Assembly: GCA_023548195.1 (NCBI GenBank)
Contig: JAJHZJ010000579.1
Location: 1,528,084-1,592,083, forward strand
Direction: 5' to 3'
Origin: Bettongia penicillata ogilbyi
Lineage: Eukaryota > Chordata > Mammalia > Diprotodontia > Potoroidae
Length of the DNA: 64,000 bases
Shown here: piece after piece, positions 30,233 to 41,830 of the stretch
How positions within the stretch are numbered: the stretch's first letter is position 1
Layout of the letters: every line of letters starts with the position of its first letter
The notes under the pieces: generated by a model
Told to the model about the DNA's origin: nothing
Seen by the model: only the letters and a program-made list of their open reading frames with translations
Databases searched by the model: none
Program-made: the position numbers and the translations under genes

Positions 30233-31537
30233 CGCTGTAAAATTGCTAGTTATTTTGTTATTGCTACAACGATGCAACATCTTTATTCTGCAATCACTAG
30301 AACTAAAGGAATATGTATCCAAATCACTAATAAAAGTCATCCAATGTTCTGACACTGTTGCATTTAACTTTAATCCCAATAATTGATGTTGGGAATTATA
30401 TGGAAGTATCTTTTCCTGGAGATTGCCTGAGCAATTATAATGCTTACTTCTCTGCATTGTTATGGTGCCCAGATTCTCAAGACACTTAAGTCACCAAAGG
30501 ATTGAGGAGGGGCTAGCCTCCTATGCTGGTCAACATTAAGGGGATTCTCTTTGCTGTTATACTTAGTAAGGAAACATTTCCCCCCCCCCACCCCTCCAAG
30601 TGTGCTTTCTCTTGGCAACCTTTCTTTTCACCACACAGCAAATTTAGTCCAAATTGTTATCTGTCATTTGCTTCATTTTCCAAGGAAGTGCTTTTCCCTC
30701 TAATGCAATTACTTCTGGTAACCACGCCAACCTCCTGTAGACATTCTATCTGCTGGCATAGGCTGCCCCATGGCTGAAATATTCAATCCAACAACAGGAT
30801 GTTATACTTTAATTTCCGTCCCTGTGATGTACACCACATGGCTAAGCAAATTTAAGTAGCAATGTTTAAGACCAAGGCTGATGCCTTATGGAACAATCCA
30901 GTATGTTTTGTTCTGTACACGGGCACTCACAGAAGTGAAGCAGCCTACCACAAGCCCAGATTCTTCACATGACTTTAACTTCTGCAACATCAACCAGTAG
31001 GTACAAGGAAGAACATAAGAAGGGTAAAAGTGAGCTGCTTCAACCTCAAAATGCTTTTCCCTCACTCTATTTCTTTTAAGAGATCTTAGGCCATAATAAG
31101 TTAACTAATGCAGCTAGACAAGTTCTACCAATAATGTAGGGCAAAGAGTTGGTTTAACAATGGCCAATCCACTTTTCTGAGCCATTTTAGTGCCTAAATT
31201 GGATTAAAGCATGGCTGATCCAGTTGACCAAGCCATGTAAGATGTGAAAATCAAAAAGGTGAAAATCAGCTCTAAAGCAACTGATAAAGTGGCTACAAGA
31301 AGACATAAATTCAAATACCACTATACTCTGTATAATTTCTAAGATAAATATCCCTTGATTGTCCTGTTCATTCTTTCCCCATACATGTGAGGTCTTTACT
31401 TTCTAATTCTTTTATATTTTAAGCCCACTATGAGGAGAATATGGGTGTCTCTTTCTACTGCTTGTTCATTACTTGGTGTAATGGCATCCTTTAGAAAACT
31501 TTAAATAATCATGAGGATCAATTATAGGATTTCATTA
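30233..31537. other. unassigned non-coding stretch
   Basis: No gene or repeat recognised; a C-run sits at 30581-30589. Confidence 0.4.
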
Positions 31538-31592
31538 ATAATTTAATTCAATATGTATTTACTAAGTACAAAGCCCTATGCTCAATACCAAG
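31538..31592 (-). repeat. L2 3' tail, reverse, short
   Basis: ATTTAATTCAATATGTATTT, ACTAAGTACAAAGCCCTATG, CTCAATACC. Confidence 0.5.
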
Positions 31593-32849
31593 CCTGCTGA
31601 GCATGGAGTTTAACCCTACATATTTCTTTTCAATCAAATCCTCTAAAAATCTAAATTCTCATGCTGTACAGCAAGTCAGCCTGTGCTCATCTTCCATTCA
31701 AACATCCTTCTCTTATTTCACCAAGAGCTATGGATCTTAGATAATGTCATTATTTTTTGCTTGAAAATGAAGATCTTCATCCTAAAACACGGAAGAGATT
31801 CCTTTCATTTCTAATATCATTAGCAAATGGGCCACCAATTCATCACCTTCCCTATGCAGAAAGGTCAGTATGATCCTTGTAAATGTTTAATTTGCAAGTA
31901 GAAATAAGTCCAAATGGAGACACCAAGATGAATCAGAGGCACTCCCAAGAGGAAAAGGCAAATTTATGGAATTATTTAAGACGATTCACTTTAATGTTAG
32001 AAAGTGTTTACTGAATATAGCAGGTTAGTTTTAATGCCACTGATACAAGACTGATTCTTCTAACAAGTCATATGAATTACTTCTTAAGACCATTCCTATT
32101 CAGAAGCAACACTGCCATACAATCATCTTCAAAAAAGTTTGTTTGGACCCGACTCCATTTAACATAAAACTTCCCCTACCTGCGTAGTTCTCCACTGCTC
32201 TGTTTTTTCCTCTAGAACATTTTTCTTTTTCTCTTATTTCCCTGTTCTTCCTCCATGTGGACACATATTCAATCTAACACCATGAACCCTTCCCCCCCAT
32301 CCAACTCCTATGGTTGCTGGTTCTCCTGCCCCTTTACACTTGAAACCAAACTTTTCCATCTGTATGCAGAGATAACTAACCCTCCAAATCATAGTAATGC
32401 TCTGAACTTGATCATTTGTTTGCCTAGTCACTTATCCCAATGTTACATGTTCATGCTAGCCATTAGATAGTACATATATATTCCCTGGACATGGTACTAA
32501 CTGTTAATTTTTTAATGTCAGTGAGGCATTTGGAAGAGTGCCACCATTGAATGAGTGCTAAGTTTTATATCTTTCAAATGAAAAACAATCAGATAATTTG
32601 CTATTGTTAGAGAAAAACTCAGAGTGAAGAATCTAGTAAAATCTCCTTATTATTCAGCTTAATGTTACCACAAGTCCAATTTTGTGCCCTCTTCCTTAAT
32701 GAAGATATATTAGTATAGTAGGACTAGTCCTTAATTCAGGTAAGCATTAGGAAAAAAGAAGTTATCCACTGTTTCCCCAAAAACTGGTGTCATAAAGAGA
32801 TTCTATTGTATTTTATATTTGAATAGTGCTATGCTTCTGAGGAGCTCAA
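31593..32849. other. unassigned non-coding stretch
   Basis: Nothing recognised. The facing frames at 32234-32470 have no domain. Confidence 0.4.
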
Positions 32850-33100
32850 ATCACATTTCCAAAACCACTTCATTTATCCCTCAATATTCCTGAAAGCTTG
32901 GCAGGGGTAGGCAAAGAATATTACTTTCTCCAATTTGTTTATGGAGAAATCAAAGCACAGAACATCTAAATGTCTTTCATAAAATAAGCCAGCAAGTCCA
33001 CTGTAGTCTTAGGGAAGGGGGGAACGGGTATTAATTATTGACCCCAATTGGGAATTCTCACATCTTCTCCAGTCCCAGTGCTCTAAGCCATCTCCTCCCA
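32850..33100 (-). repeat. degenerate MIR-like SINE, reverse
   Basis: Order of a reverse MIR is retained faintly: TATGGAGAAATCAAAGCACA, GAACATCTAAATGTCTTTCA, AAATAAGCCAGCAAGTCC, CCAGTCCCAGTGCTCTAAGC at the end. Confidence 0.45.
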
Positions 33101-35655
33101 GTCATACAAATAGGATTCTGAAACTTGCTGATAAAATTCTTTTTCTGTAAATTCTAAATGATGCATGAACCCTTATCTGAACAAAGAAATTCATTCCCCC
33201 TTTATGCAAGAGGTCCTGGTCACAACAGGAAGATAAAGTGGATAAAGTATAAATCATTATCCCACAGATACACTGAAAGTTACAGATGTGCCTAAAATAA
33301 TTATATCTATATGCAATGCAAGTCTGATAGAAAATACCTGCTATAGTATCAAATATGCCTGTATTAATTTCAAAACCAAAGAAACAATCCCCTGTATTAT
33401 GGAGTGACTCAATGAATTTAATCATAGACTAGTTTGTAACAAAGACTTCCATAAAATGCTAGTTTTCAAGTAGATTCAGTATGATGTAAAAATTTGGAAA
33501 GTAAATTTCTAAAAGAGCCTCCTTTGCTACAAAACAAAGTGCTCAGAAGATTGCAAAAAGATACTTACAGAAGAAGGTCTTTTTTGCTCGTGGGTTCATC
33601 ATTTGGTGATGTTTTCATCAGGAGTCATCATGCTTTTGATCCTTAATATTATTCTTCCTTGAAGGTTTCTTCCCTGTAATTCTCTGAACCAGGTCACATC
33701 CACTCCCAAGCCATCGTCCCATACTGTTTTCTTGCTTTCATGAACGCTGCTTCCATAGATGGATTTCCTGTCCAAAAGACTCAAAAGTGAACGTGCGTTG
33801 CTGAATGCTAGTGAACTATGCTACCAAAATACTCACTGTCTTAGCAATTTGGCTCAGGAGCATATTCCCTGATTAGGGTTGATGAAGAACTGCAACCCAA
33901 CTGTTCCAGAGGACTTTAAAAGACAGATGCTTCTTCCTTACTATGAATGAGCAGATCAAAATCATTAGTGCCATTTATTCTCTCTAGTTCTCTGGGGCTC
34001 ATGTACTATTTACACACAAAGCATCCATGTACTGGATGCCATATAATGACCCTACCAATTGCTAGAGGATTAATATCCCAAGTATATTTTAGAGTCAGCC
34101 TTAGTATGCTTTGAAGTACATAATGTTTTCCATTCTTGAAAGGACAAAGAGATCTACGTTGTCAAAGTTTATTTTTAAGCTAGTGTGCTTGCTAAGTGCA
34201 GTGGCGAACAGGCTTTCCGTGCCTGTAGTACCATTGCTGGAACCTATTAATGCAAACAGATGAATTCTTGGCTTGAGTCCACGTAGGCTTTTATTTCTTT
34301 TTCCTTACCTTATCTAACTTTGCATTGATTACAGCATTTTTTCAATTCAGAAATACTATCAATTTGGTTAGCCTCCTTATTTTAATTCTGTCAATGTTGA
34401 TGCACTATGGAAAAGAAAAATGAGATGCAAGATCCAATAGGCTTGGCTGAACTGAGAAAGTTATTCATCAGAGGTAGATTCCATTACCGAAAAAGTTTTG
34501 GGGACCTTGGAGAGAATGAGTAGGAGAAAGAGAGAGGGAGAAAAAGAAAACACCATGCTGTGGTTATTAGCTTTGCCTCTTCACATGTTCTCCCATTGTT
34601 TGGAAAGCAAATTGCTCTGGTTTGCATAACCCCCTACTGGTATGCTCAACCCACCAAAATTAGCCCACATGTCATCTAATACCAGTCTAAAACTTGTGGA
34701 AACACATTATTGCTCTTATTAAAGCCATAACAAAATACAGCTGAGCAGTGTGTGTTAGGTGGTAGGGTGACCCAGAGGTAATACAATCTGTGTTATGGAA
34801 TTTCTAGCCCTAATTTTAAACATCTGGTTTTGATAGGACAATAAATGTGATAATGTACATTAAAATGCCAGCGTCCAAGTAACGTGACCCTTCTACCTAA
34901 CGAAAGCAGCACTTATGCTTCAAATCATATAAATGATACATACAAAAATGACTACTGAGCTACCTCCAATAGGACATGAGTATTTAGTTGTGTTGTGTTT
35001 TTTTTTTTTTTTTTCTCCAGAAGTGAGAATAAGTTTTCAATGAACCATTTACACCCTCTTGTCTGGTCCCCCTCGTGACCAGCTGCATGAGTTTATGAGG
35101 CAGCTGGGTAAGATTAAGGAAGTAGGTCTGTGTTTGTGGAAAAGACCAAAGCTAACTGGACCAGAGAGAAGACTGAACCCCTGACCCTGGTCTTATTGAT
35201 ACCATGCCATGTTTCATTCATCTGAGCTAACCAACCAAAGGCAAAAGAACAGGTTAGGATCAATCCGATAACTTCTATGGCGCCTTGCACACTCTGTGCC
35301 GCACAGCACTTCTTAAAATGGGGCATTGAGAATTTTATCCCAATACAGGTAAATGGAGGCACAGTGTCCTCAAATGATCATGACTTTAAAACATAAAGTG
35401 ATTCAGTCATGGAAGTGGTCTTAGAATCTTGAGACTATTGACAGAGCAATCAATAGTAAGGGGGCATTTTGGAAGGGAAAAAGAAGAATGTCAGATGGGA
35501 CAGGTAGAAATTGAACAAAGGACTGGTTAGGGAATAACCACATTTCAAAATGGAAGGAGGCATTATCATCCTCTATGGAAGTGCCTGGGATCTGGCTAGA
35601 AACTCCCTAGTGACCAAATATTTATTTTTGAACGTGTACTATCATTAATTCTGAA
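33101..35655. other. repeat-poor non-coding stretch
   Basis: I recognise no interspersed repeat in about 2.5 kb, unusual for this window. No splice-bounded coding exon is evident; the 107-codon reverse frame at 33102-33425 has no domain. A poly(T) run lies at 34998-35014. Confidence 0.45.
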
Positions 35656-35660
35656 ACACA

Positions 35661-35701
<41 letters not shown>
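35656..35701. repeat. (CA)n microsatellite
   Basis: About 23 CA units with one CATA interruption at 35666-35669. Confidence 0.97.
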
Positions 35702-35703
<2 letters not shown>

Positions 35704-36867
35704 CTTTTAAAAAATTTTTCCCTATGGCCTGGGATTAGACAATGCTCTAACAGTCTTTGTCAGACAGGGACAAATTACTGGGGAGATGTAATTTGTCTTC
35801 CATTTCCAGCTGCCATTATTGCCCTTACTTTGCCCAACCCCAGGTAAGTGAACATCTTGCACCAATGTCACTCAGGATTTCAGCCCTTTGTCAAAAAGAA
35901 GAATGTATTCAAAGCAGGTCCAAAATATCAGGAATCTTGAAAAATGACCCACACCCCTGTTTCCTCCTGACATGCAAAGCTTCATGAGTCAGGTGAAAGG
36001 TATTTGAGGGAGCTGGCCTGGGGGGGATCTGGGAGGAGGGAGGGAAGGGGAAAAAAGCGCTTGAATCAGTATGAGCCAAACCCCAAACCTTTTCAAAGGC
36101 GTGAAAACATTCAGGCCGCTTCAGTTTGTTGGGTTTTTTTCCTTTCCTTTTTTTTTTTTTCCGGGGCCTCTCTCCTTCTTGATTCTGGCCAGCCCCACAC
36201 AGAAGTCTTGCGACATGAGCCATTTCCACGGAATTTCAGATCCTGCCAAAAACAGGAGGGATCGGAAATTTCGTGAGAATGGTTATTCTTAGGAGATTTC
36301 CATCCCAGATTCTTAACCAGTGTGGCTCAGATAAGATCCAAAAGCCATTGCCAAACCCTCCCAGATCCCCAGTGCACTTCTTTTCATTCAATTCAGCATA
36401 CAAAGGCTTTAAAGGAACAGGGAATTCAGTGTCTGGTGGAAATTTTGTTTTCTCCATGCCTGTCCCAGAGCCCACCATCTATTTGGAGAGAGGTTTGGGA
36501 TTTGGTGTGGGACACGAACATCAGGTTTGAGTCCTCGACAACATGTTCATTTTTGTCAGCAAGGACATGTTTATAGCCCCTGAATCAAAACAACCTGGCC
36601 GCAAAACTTTGCATTTCAAAAATATTTTTGTTGCTTTTCAGCAAATATCCAGCATGAAAGGGGTATCCTGTTGACATGTTGTATCTGTGTGTAACTGCTT
36701 CAAGACCTCCCATGAAATTTAGTGGACTCTTTGCTTTTGGGAGAAGATATGAATTATAGACCCCAACAAGGGGGTGAGGTGGGGAGGTTATTTCATTCTT
36801 AATTGCTTTCCATGAATCTAGCCTACCCCACACTCCAACCCACTCTTTACACAGGTGCAAAACTAAG
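35702..36867. other. repeat-poor stretch, GC-richer, with CpG cluster
   Basis: No repeat recognised except T-runs at 36133-36160. Overlapping frames in both orientations are low-complexity or shadows. Confidence 0.4.
36055..36275. promoter_or_regulatory. CpG cluster, possible regulatory element
   Basis: Eight CpGs fall between 36058 and 36273 (36058, 36100, 36117, 36162, 36211, 36229, 36263, 36272) while most 200-base blocks of the window have none or one. The sequence is not a recognisable young repeat. It is too small for a classical CpG island and no transcript start can be shown. Confidence 0.3.
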
Positions 36868-37560
36868 TTAATATTTCTAAAGCACAGATCAGTCCATGTA
36901 ATTCCCCTCTTCAAGAACTTTCTGTGATTCCCTGTTGTTTTTTGAACTAAATACCAACTCTTCCTGCTGTCATTTAAAGCCTTTCATGATCCATCTCCAG
37001 CTTATATTTTAGTCAGGTTATATATTATTCTTTCTCATATACTCTATGTTACAGTATAATTGATCTACTTGGGATCCCATCTACATTCCATTTAGTTTCA
37101 GGTCTCTGACCCTTTTCATAGCCTTTCTCCTAAGCTGAAGTGTTCTCCCTCCTGGCCCCTGAAACCACCAACTTCCCACATGGCTCAGAATAAGTGCCCT
37201 CTTATAACAAGTTTTCTGGGCTTCTCCCAGGCCCTAGTAACCCCAATCAAAACTACTCTGTTCTTACTTTGAATCTATTTTGCATTTATTTATATGAGTA
37301 TATGTTGTTTCTTCTAAGTACAATGTAAACTCTTTGAGGGCAGGAGCTGTTTCATTTTTGTATGTATGTGTGTATGTATGTATGTACATATATATGTATG
37401 TGTGTATATATGCATATGATGTTATTTAAATATACACATATGTAAATATGTGTGTATATATACATATATAGACATATATATGTATGTATATATATATATA
37501 TATCTTGCTTAGCACAATGCCTGTCATGTAGTAAGGGATTAATAAATACTTGTTTTGTTG
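36868..37560 (+). repeat. L2 LINE 3' end containing a microsatellite
   Basis: AGATCAGTCCATGTAATTCC, CCTCTTCAAGAACTTTCTGT, TAAAGCCTTTCATGATCC, CACTTTGAGGGCAGG-type block as AAACTCTTTGAGGGCAGGAG, then a microsatellite (37359-37503), then CTTGCTTAGCACAATGCCTG and TTAATAAATACTTGTTTTGT. A long and ordered L2 C-terminus and 3' UTR. Confidence 0.8.
37359..37503. repeat. (TATG)n/(TA)n/(GT)n compound microsatellite
   Basis: TGTATGTATGTATG, then mixed TATATG, TGTGTATATA and a closing TATATATATATA run. It lies inside the L2 3' UTR. Confidence 0.93.
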
Positions 37561-37677
37561 AGCTGAATTAAATAGAAATGAAGTGAATAAAGGTGAGTTG
37601 AGTTACTTTGAGTTAATGAGAAGTCTGAAAGAACTCTTTCCCCAAAGAAAAACACTTTTATTACTATCAAGTATATA

Positions 37678-37927
37678 TGGTGAAACAGTGGATAGAATGC
37701 TAAGTCTGGAGGCAGGAAGACAAATCTTCTTGAGTTCAAATTTGGTTTTAGACACTTATTAGCTATGTTATTCTGGACAAGTGATTCAACCTTGTTTGCC
37801 TTAGTTTCCTCATTTTTAAAATGAATTAGAGAAGGAAATTGCAAACCACTCCAGTATCTTTGCCAAGGAAACCCCAAATAAAGGCATGGAGAGTCAGACA
37901 TGCCTGAAAAACAAGTGAACAACAACA
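37678..37927 (+). repeat. MAR1-like SINE, forward
   Basis: GTGAAACAGTGGATAGAATG, TGAGTTCAAATTTGGTTTTA, CCTTAGTTTCCTCATTTTTA, GCAAACCACTCCAGTATCTT, GCCAAGGAAACCCCAAATAA, GAGTCAGACATGCCTGAAAA, GTGAACAACAACA. Confidence 0.9.
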
Positions 37928-38164
37928 TGTATAGTAACTCAAAATAAATACTTGCAAGTCTAGTTTATGCTGGACTTGAATTAATAAACACAAAGAATTT
38001 TATTATATTATTCTATAAATTATTTAATGCAAATTTGTGCTAGAAGTACACTTTTTAAGAACTTTGATATCATTGATATTGGCATTCCTTTTAACAGATC
38101 ACAACTTATCCATCCATGCTTTCATTTCCTAGGACATTTTGTTTAATCACTTACTATGGCCAAA

Positions 38165-38480
38165 GGTTGTTATGTTTGTCCTTCATTTTCGAAGAAGACC
38201 ATGACATCAGAGAAATGATGAGATGACTTTCACTTGACTTTGTTTTGCGTGAAGGAGGACTGTGCAAGGTCACCGGCCTCACTTTCTCCTCCTGAGCCAT
38301 CTAGATCCAGTGACCAGATAGTCTTCAGGATGATTTGAGATGGTGCAAGATGTAATAGGAGACCTTGGCCTTTTAGGCTAAGTCCTTTTCAGGCACTCAC
38401 TTAAAGTGAGATAATGCCCATTCAGTGACTAGTCAGAAGGATGGCCCTTTTAATAGAAAAGAAAAAATAAATAGATAAAT
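38165..38480 (+). repeat. family X: SINE-like element, near full length
   Basis: Begins GGTTGTTATGTTTGTCCTTC, continues TTTTCGAAGAAGACCATGAC, GGTCACCGGCCTCACTTTCT, CCTCCTGAGCCATCTAGATC, CCTTGGCCTTTTAGGCTAAG, and ends GATGGCCCTTTTAAT with an A-rich tail. Collinear with the reverse copy at 9477-9770. Origin of the 5' region not recognised. Confidence 0.78.
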
Positions 38481-38654
38481 CACCCTTGGAGGGGCAGGAG
38501 GCTCAGGGTTGTTGTTTTGAAGAGAAGCTGTTACTATTTACCTTCACTCTAAGCCAGGAGGCTCCCAAACCAACAATTGAGTGGAGGTTGGGCAGGGACC
38601 CTTCACTGTTCAATCCATGGGCTTCAGAGTATAAGAGTCCAAGGCTTTAGAGGA

Positions 38655-39004
38655 GAAAAGGAAAGAAGGAAGGAAGGAAGGAAGGAAGGAAGGAAGGAAG
38701 GAAGGAAGGAAGGAAGGAAGGAAGGAAGGAAGGAAGGAAGGAAGGAAGGAAGGAAGGAGGGAAGGAGGGAAGGAGGGAAGGAGGGAAGGAGGGAGGGAAG
38801 GAGGGAAGGAAGGAGGGAAGGAAGGAGGGAAGGAAGGAGGGAAGGAAGGAGGGAAGGAAGGAGGGAAGGAAGGAGGGAAGGAAGGAGGGAAGGAAGGAGG
38901 GAAGGAAGGAAGGAAGGAAGGAAGGAAGGAAGGAAGGAAGGAAGGAAGGAAGGAAGGAAGGAAGGAAGGAAGGAAGGAAGGAAGGAAGGAAGGAAGGAAG
39001 GAAG
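38655..39004. repeat. (GGAA)n array with 8- and 12-bp higher-order periods, second copy
   Basis: Pure GGAA flanks (about 38666-38755 and 38902-39004) enclose a core with GGG triplets. Triplets start at 38759, 38767, 38775, 38783 and 38791 (8-bp period), then 38795, 38803 and 38815, and then every 12 bases to 38899. The core therefore has two ordered sub-blocks. GGG runs separated by AAGGA meet the usual G-quadruplex spacing rule. Open frames here are artefacts. Confidence 0.98.
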
Positions 39005-39339
39005 GGCCAAAGAACTCATCACCAAGTGAGGAAGCCTATAGGAGATGCAGTGTCTCCATACCTCACTAGACTGTTCTTTGGAAAGCAGGCTAGTCTGTTA
39101 CCCAATCTGCCCTCCTATGGTTACTAGCATGGTTGAACCAGCCATCGTTGGTGAACCAAGAAAAGCCATTTAACTCCTTAAAGTCCACTGTCACTATGAA
39201 GCTTGCTTTGACTAATCAAAGAACGTTTTTCTTCCCCTTCTTTATCTCTCCTGACACTTTTAACACCTCAAAGTCTCGCTCTTTTTCTGCAATCTTTATA
39301 CCAATTATACTCTTCTCCCCATTCAAAATTCCCTTACAA
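39005..39339. other. unassigned spacer
   Basis: Nothing recognised. Confidence 0.4.
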
Positions 39340-39392
39340 ATATTTATTCATCTTCTACAATGTGCCAGGCACTTTTCTAAATGTAGATGTAA
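39340..39392 (-). repeat. L2 3' tail, reverse, short
   Basis: ACAAATATTTATTCATCTTC, TACAATGTGCCAGGCACTTT, TCTAAATG. Confidence 0.6.
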
Positions 39393-39584
39393 TATATTTC
39401 TTTGCTGTGGAGTAAGTTTGCTTAATGTCTTTATTTTTTTCTAGAGAAGCACCATGTCTACATAGGTCTGTAAATGACACCTAACAGTGTACTATGATTA
39501 GCAATTAGTTATTTAATACAGATGATTCTTGATTATCTGCAACCCATTTGCAGCCCTTGCTCAAGCTCCTTTGCATAGGAAAAG

Positions 39585-39722
39585 AGATCTGGGTTCTGAA
39601 GATGGAGGGCCTGGGTTCAAGTCCCTCTAACAGCTCTTCCCACCATTCTGTCATCTGAAAAATAAGAGATTTGGATTGGATAACCTCTAGGTTTCCTCCG
39701 CTCTAAATCTATGAAACTATCA
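39585..39722 (+). repeat. MIR3-like SINE with L3 tail, forward
   Basis: GGGCCTGGGTTCAAGTCCCT, TGTCATCTGAAAAATAAGAG, TTGGATTGGATAACCTCTAG, TCTAAATCTATGAAACTATC. Confidence 0.75.
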
Positions 39723-39739
39723 CTTATGTGCTAATTACG

Positions 39740-39868
39740 TTTTGTTGTTAGCTCTCTGTCCTTCATTCGAGGATAACGGATAATGTCTTGGGCATGGAGC
39801 ACTCTCTTCTTCAGCCATCAAAGTCCGGTGGTGAGACAATGGTCAGGAGGACTGGTGATGGCCCCACT
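39740..39868 (+). repeat. family X, partial copy
   Basis: TTTTGTTGTTAGCTCTCTGT, CCTTCATTCGAGGATAACGG, CTTCAGCCATCAAAGTCCGG, GGTCAGGAGGACTGGTGATG: the first half of the element, diverged. Confidence 0.55.
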
Positions 39869-40204
39869 TGCTTTATGGACATCTTACCTCCCTCTCTTTT
39901 TTGTGTTTAACCAACATGGAAGATTTTTTTTTTAAATACACACACTTATCTCCTCTACTTGTGTCTCCAATTTGTTTGAGAGGTCATTCTGTCTCTGTAC
40001 CAAGCAGTTCTCCAGGAGACATTGAATTTACAGATGAAAACATACAACTTTGCAGCACCTCCTAAGAGAGACTTTTCAGATGCAAGTACATATGTGGATT
40101 ACACAATAAAGCTCCCAATTTAAATATGAACCCACATTGCAAAATCAAGAATGATCCCATATTTCACCCCTATCTAAAGACTCCTTGTTTGGCAGTGATC
40201 AATG

Positions 40205-40425
40205 CAATGGATCTGTGGCTTGATAACCCAGCAGAGCCCTCGGCTCAGAATCAGCTTTGTCTTGAGATCAAATCCTGCTTTAGGCACAAACCTCTCTCAG
40301 CCTCAATTTCCCCACCTGTAAAATAGAGATATTAGCACCTAGCTCATAAGGTTCTCATAAGAATCAGGTGAAATGATAGATATGAAGTGTTTTTGTTGGT
40401 GCAATCTAAATCTTAGATTTAAATC
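40205..40425 (+). repeat. MIR-like core-SINE, forward
   Basis: GAGATCAAATCCTGCTTTAG, CTCAGCCTCAATTTCCCCAC, CTGTAAAATAGAGATATTAG, CATAAGGTTCTCATAAGAAT, CAGGTGAAATGATAGATATG. Confidence 0.75.
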
Positions 40426-41638
40426 TTAAACCATTATAATGGTTGGGCTGCTGTCACAGATATCACTGCCTCTAGGAAGTTCACCACATTTGTTTTTCTC
40501 TCTTTGCCATTATTTCGAACTTTTCATAACACATAGCATGCTCAACTATTTGTGGGGTGACTGAAATAAATAATAAATGCTCTCTCAAGTCTCTTCTAGC
40601 TCTTCCTCTCAATGAATTCATGGTTTATAAAACATAGTTCTCAAAGATTTTTTTTCCATAGCACTGACAAGATTTATTTAAGCTGATTAGTATGTACTTT
40701 GGAAAATAACCAGCCATAAAACTTGGGAATTGATTACTATAGAAGAAGTAAAATCCTTTAGAAAAAAATGTTTTCATTAGCGAGGTTCTCAAAATAAATG
40801 TCAATGAACTGACTTCTTTGAAGAAGTAGCTTTCAGCCTAACTATGAAAGATTTTCTCTTTCCTATGAATGTATGTGGTTTCAAATTAAAGTACAAGTTA
40901 CTGATGGAAGAGAGATCTTTAAAAAACAAACATTTAACAACCTCCTTCTCCCAATGCAAGTTAGATAGCTAGATGGCACAGCATTCGGGTGCCATCTTTA
41001 TTATGCCTCCCTACCACTGTCAGAAAAACAGAATGAATTGATTTTTTAGCTGAACTGAGTTAATTCTCTCTATTGAGTTTTACATAAAAGTATGCATAGA
41101 AAATAATGAAATAACCCAGGATTCTGAATCTAGGTATATATTGTCTATTCATATGTCTGTTATACCTCACATGCAAAAATCTGCCTATTTGAACTGATGT
41201 AGACCCTTCCTAAAGATGAAGAAACATATATGTGTTTGCATGTACATTTATAGACATGTATGTGAATACACACACAACAGATAAATAATTATTCAAAATT
41301 CACTTAATTCGTATGTTTTAAAATAATTTTGATAGAAATATACTCTAAAGTTACTTTGGACTTGACTTAAGGAGAATAAATTTATGAATTCATTGGAAAG
41401 TGTTTATGAGTCATTTAGAATTTAATAACTCGGTTTCTGATTGAAGATTTTAAAGGTTGAAAAAAGCAATTAAATTAGTTTTCATTTGCATAAAGGGTCT
41501 TTTGATTTTCTTTAAGTTGTATCAGATCTAATGGCCCTAATGATTTAGGACAGTCTTAAATATTTCTCCTTGCTGAATAGGGTCTATCTACCCATTTCTG
41601 ATGGATAATTATATGCCAAGATCCTTAACATAGAAACT
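40426..41638. other. unassigned non-coding stretch
   Basis: Only a SINE-head fragment (AGATAGCTAGATGGCACAGC at 40964-40983) is recognisable. Confidence 0.4.
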
Positions 41639-41639
41639 A

Positions 41640-41830
41640 AAAACTGCCTTTAGAGTCAGGAAGATCAAACCTGGGCTCATTTCCTGTCTCTTACACATAC
41701 AGACTACATAGGCAAGTTACTTAACCTCTTAATGGGCAACAGTCTAAATTTATAAGTTTTAGAGATGCCAATTTACATTGGTAGAAAATACTCCTTGTTG
41801 GGAAATGCCTACACTGACAAAATCACAAGA
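41640..41830 (+). repeat. core-SINE with alternative 3' half
   Basis: GAGTCAGGAAGATCAAACCT, GCAAGTTACTTAACCTCTTA, then TTATAAGTTTTAGAGATGCC, ATTTACATTGGTAGAAAATA and GGGAAATGCCTACACTGACA, AAATCACA. The 3' half differs from the MAR1 and MIR types elsewhere in the window. Confidence 0.6.

Noticed and set aside
33102..33425. 107-codon reverse-strand frame in the repeat-poor block
   Set aside because: No domain recognised and no exon-like boundaries; not enough to call a gene.
35656..35701. CA array considered as a Z-DNA or regulatory element
   Set aside because: An ordinary dinucleotide microsatellite; nothing in the surroundings supports a special role.
35909..36229. 106-codon reverse frame with a Lys/Arg-rich stretch
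   Set aside because: The basic stretch comes from the poly(T) run at 36133-36160.
38577..39029. Open frames of 150 and 133 codons over the second GGAA array
   Set aside because: The same artefact: low-complexity translation of a tetranucleotide repeat.
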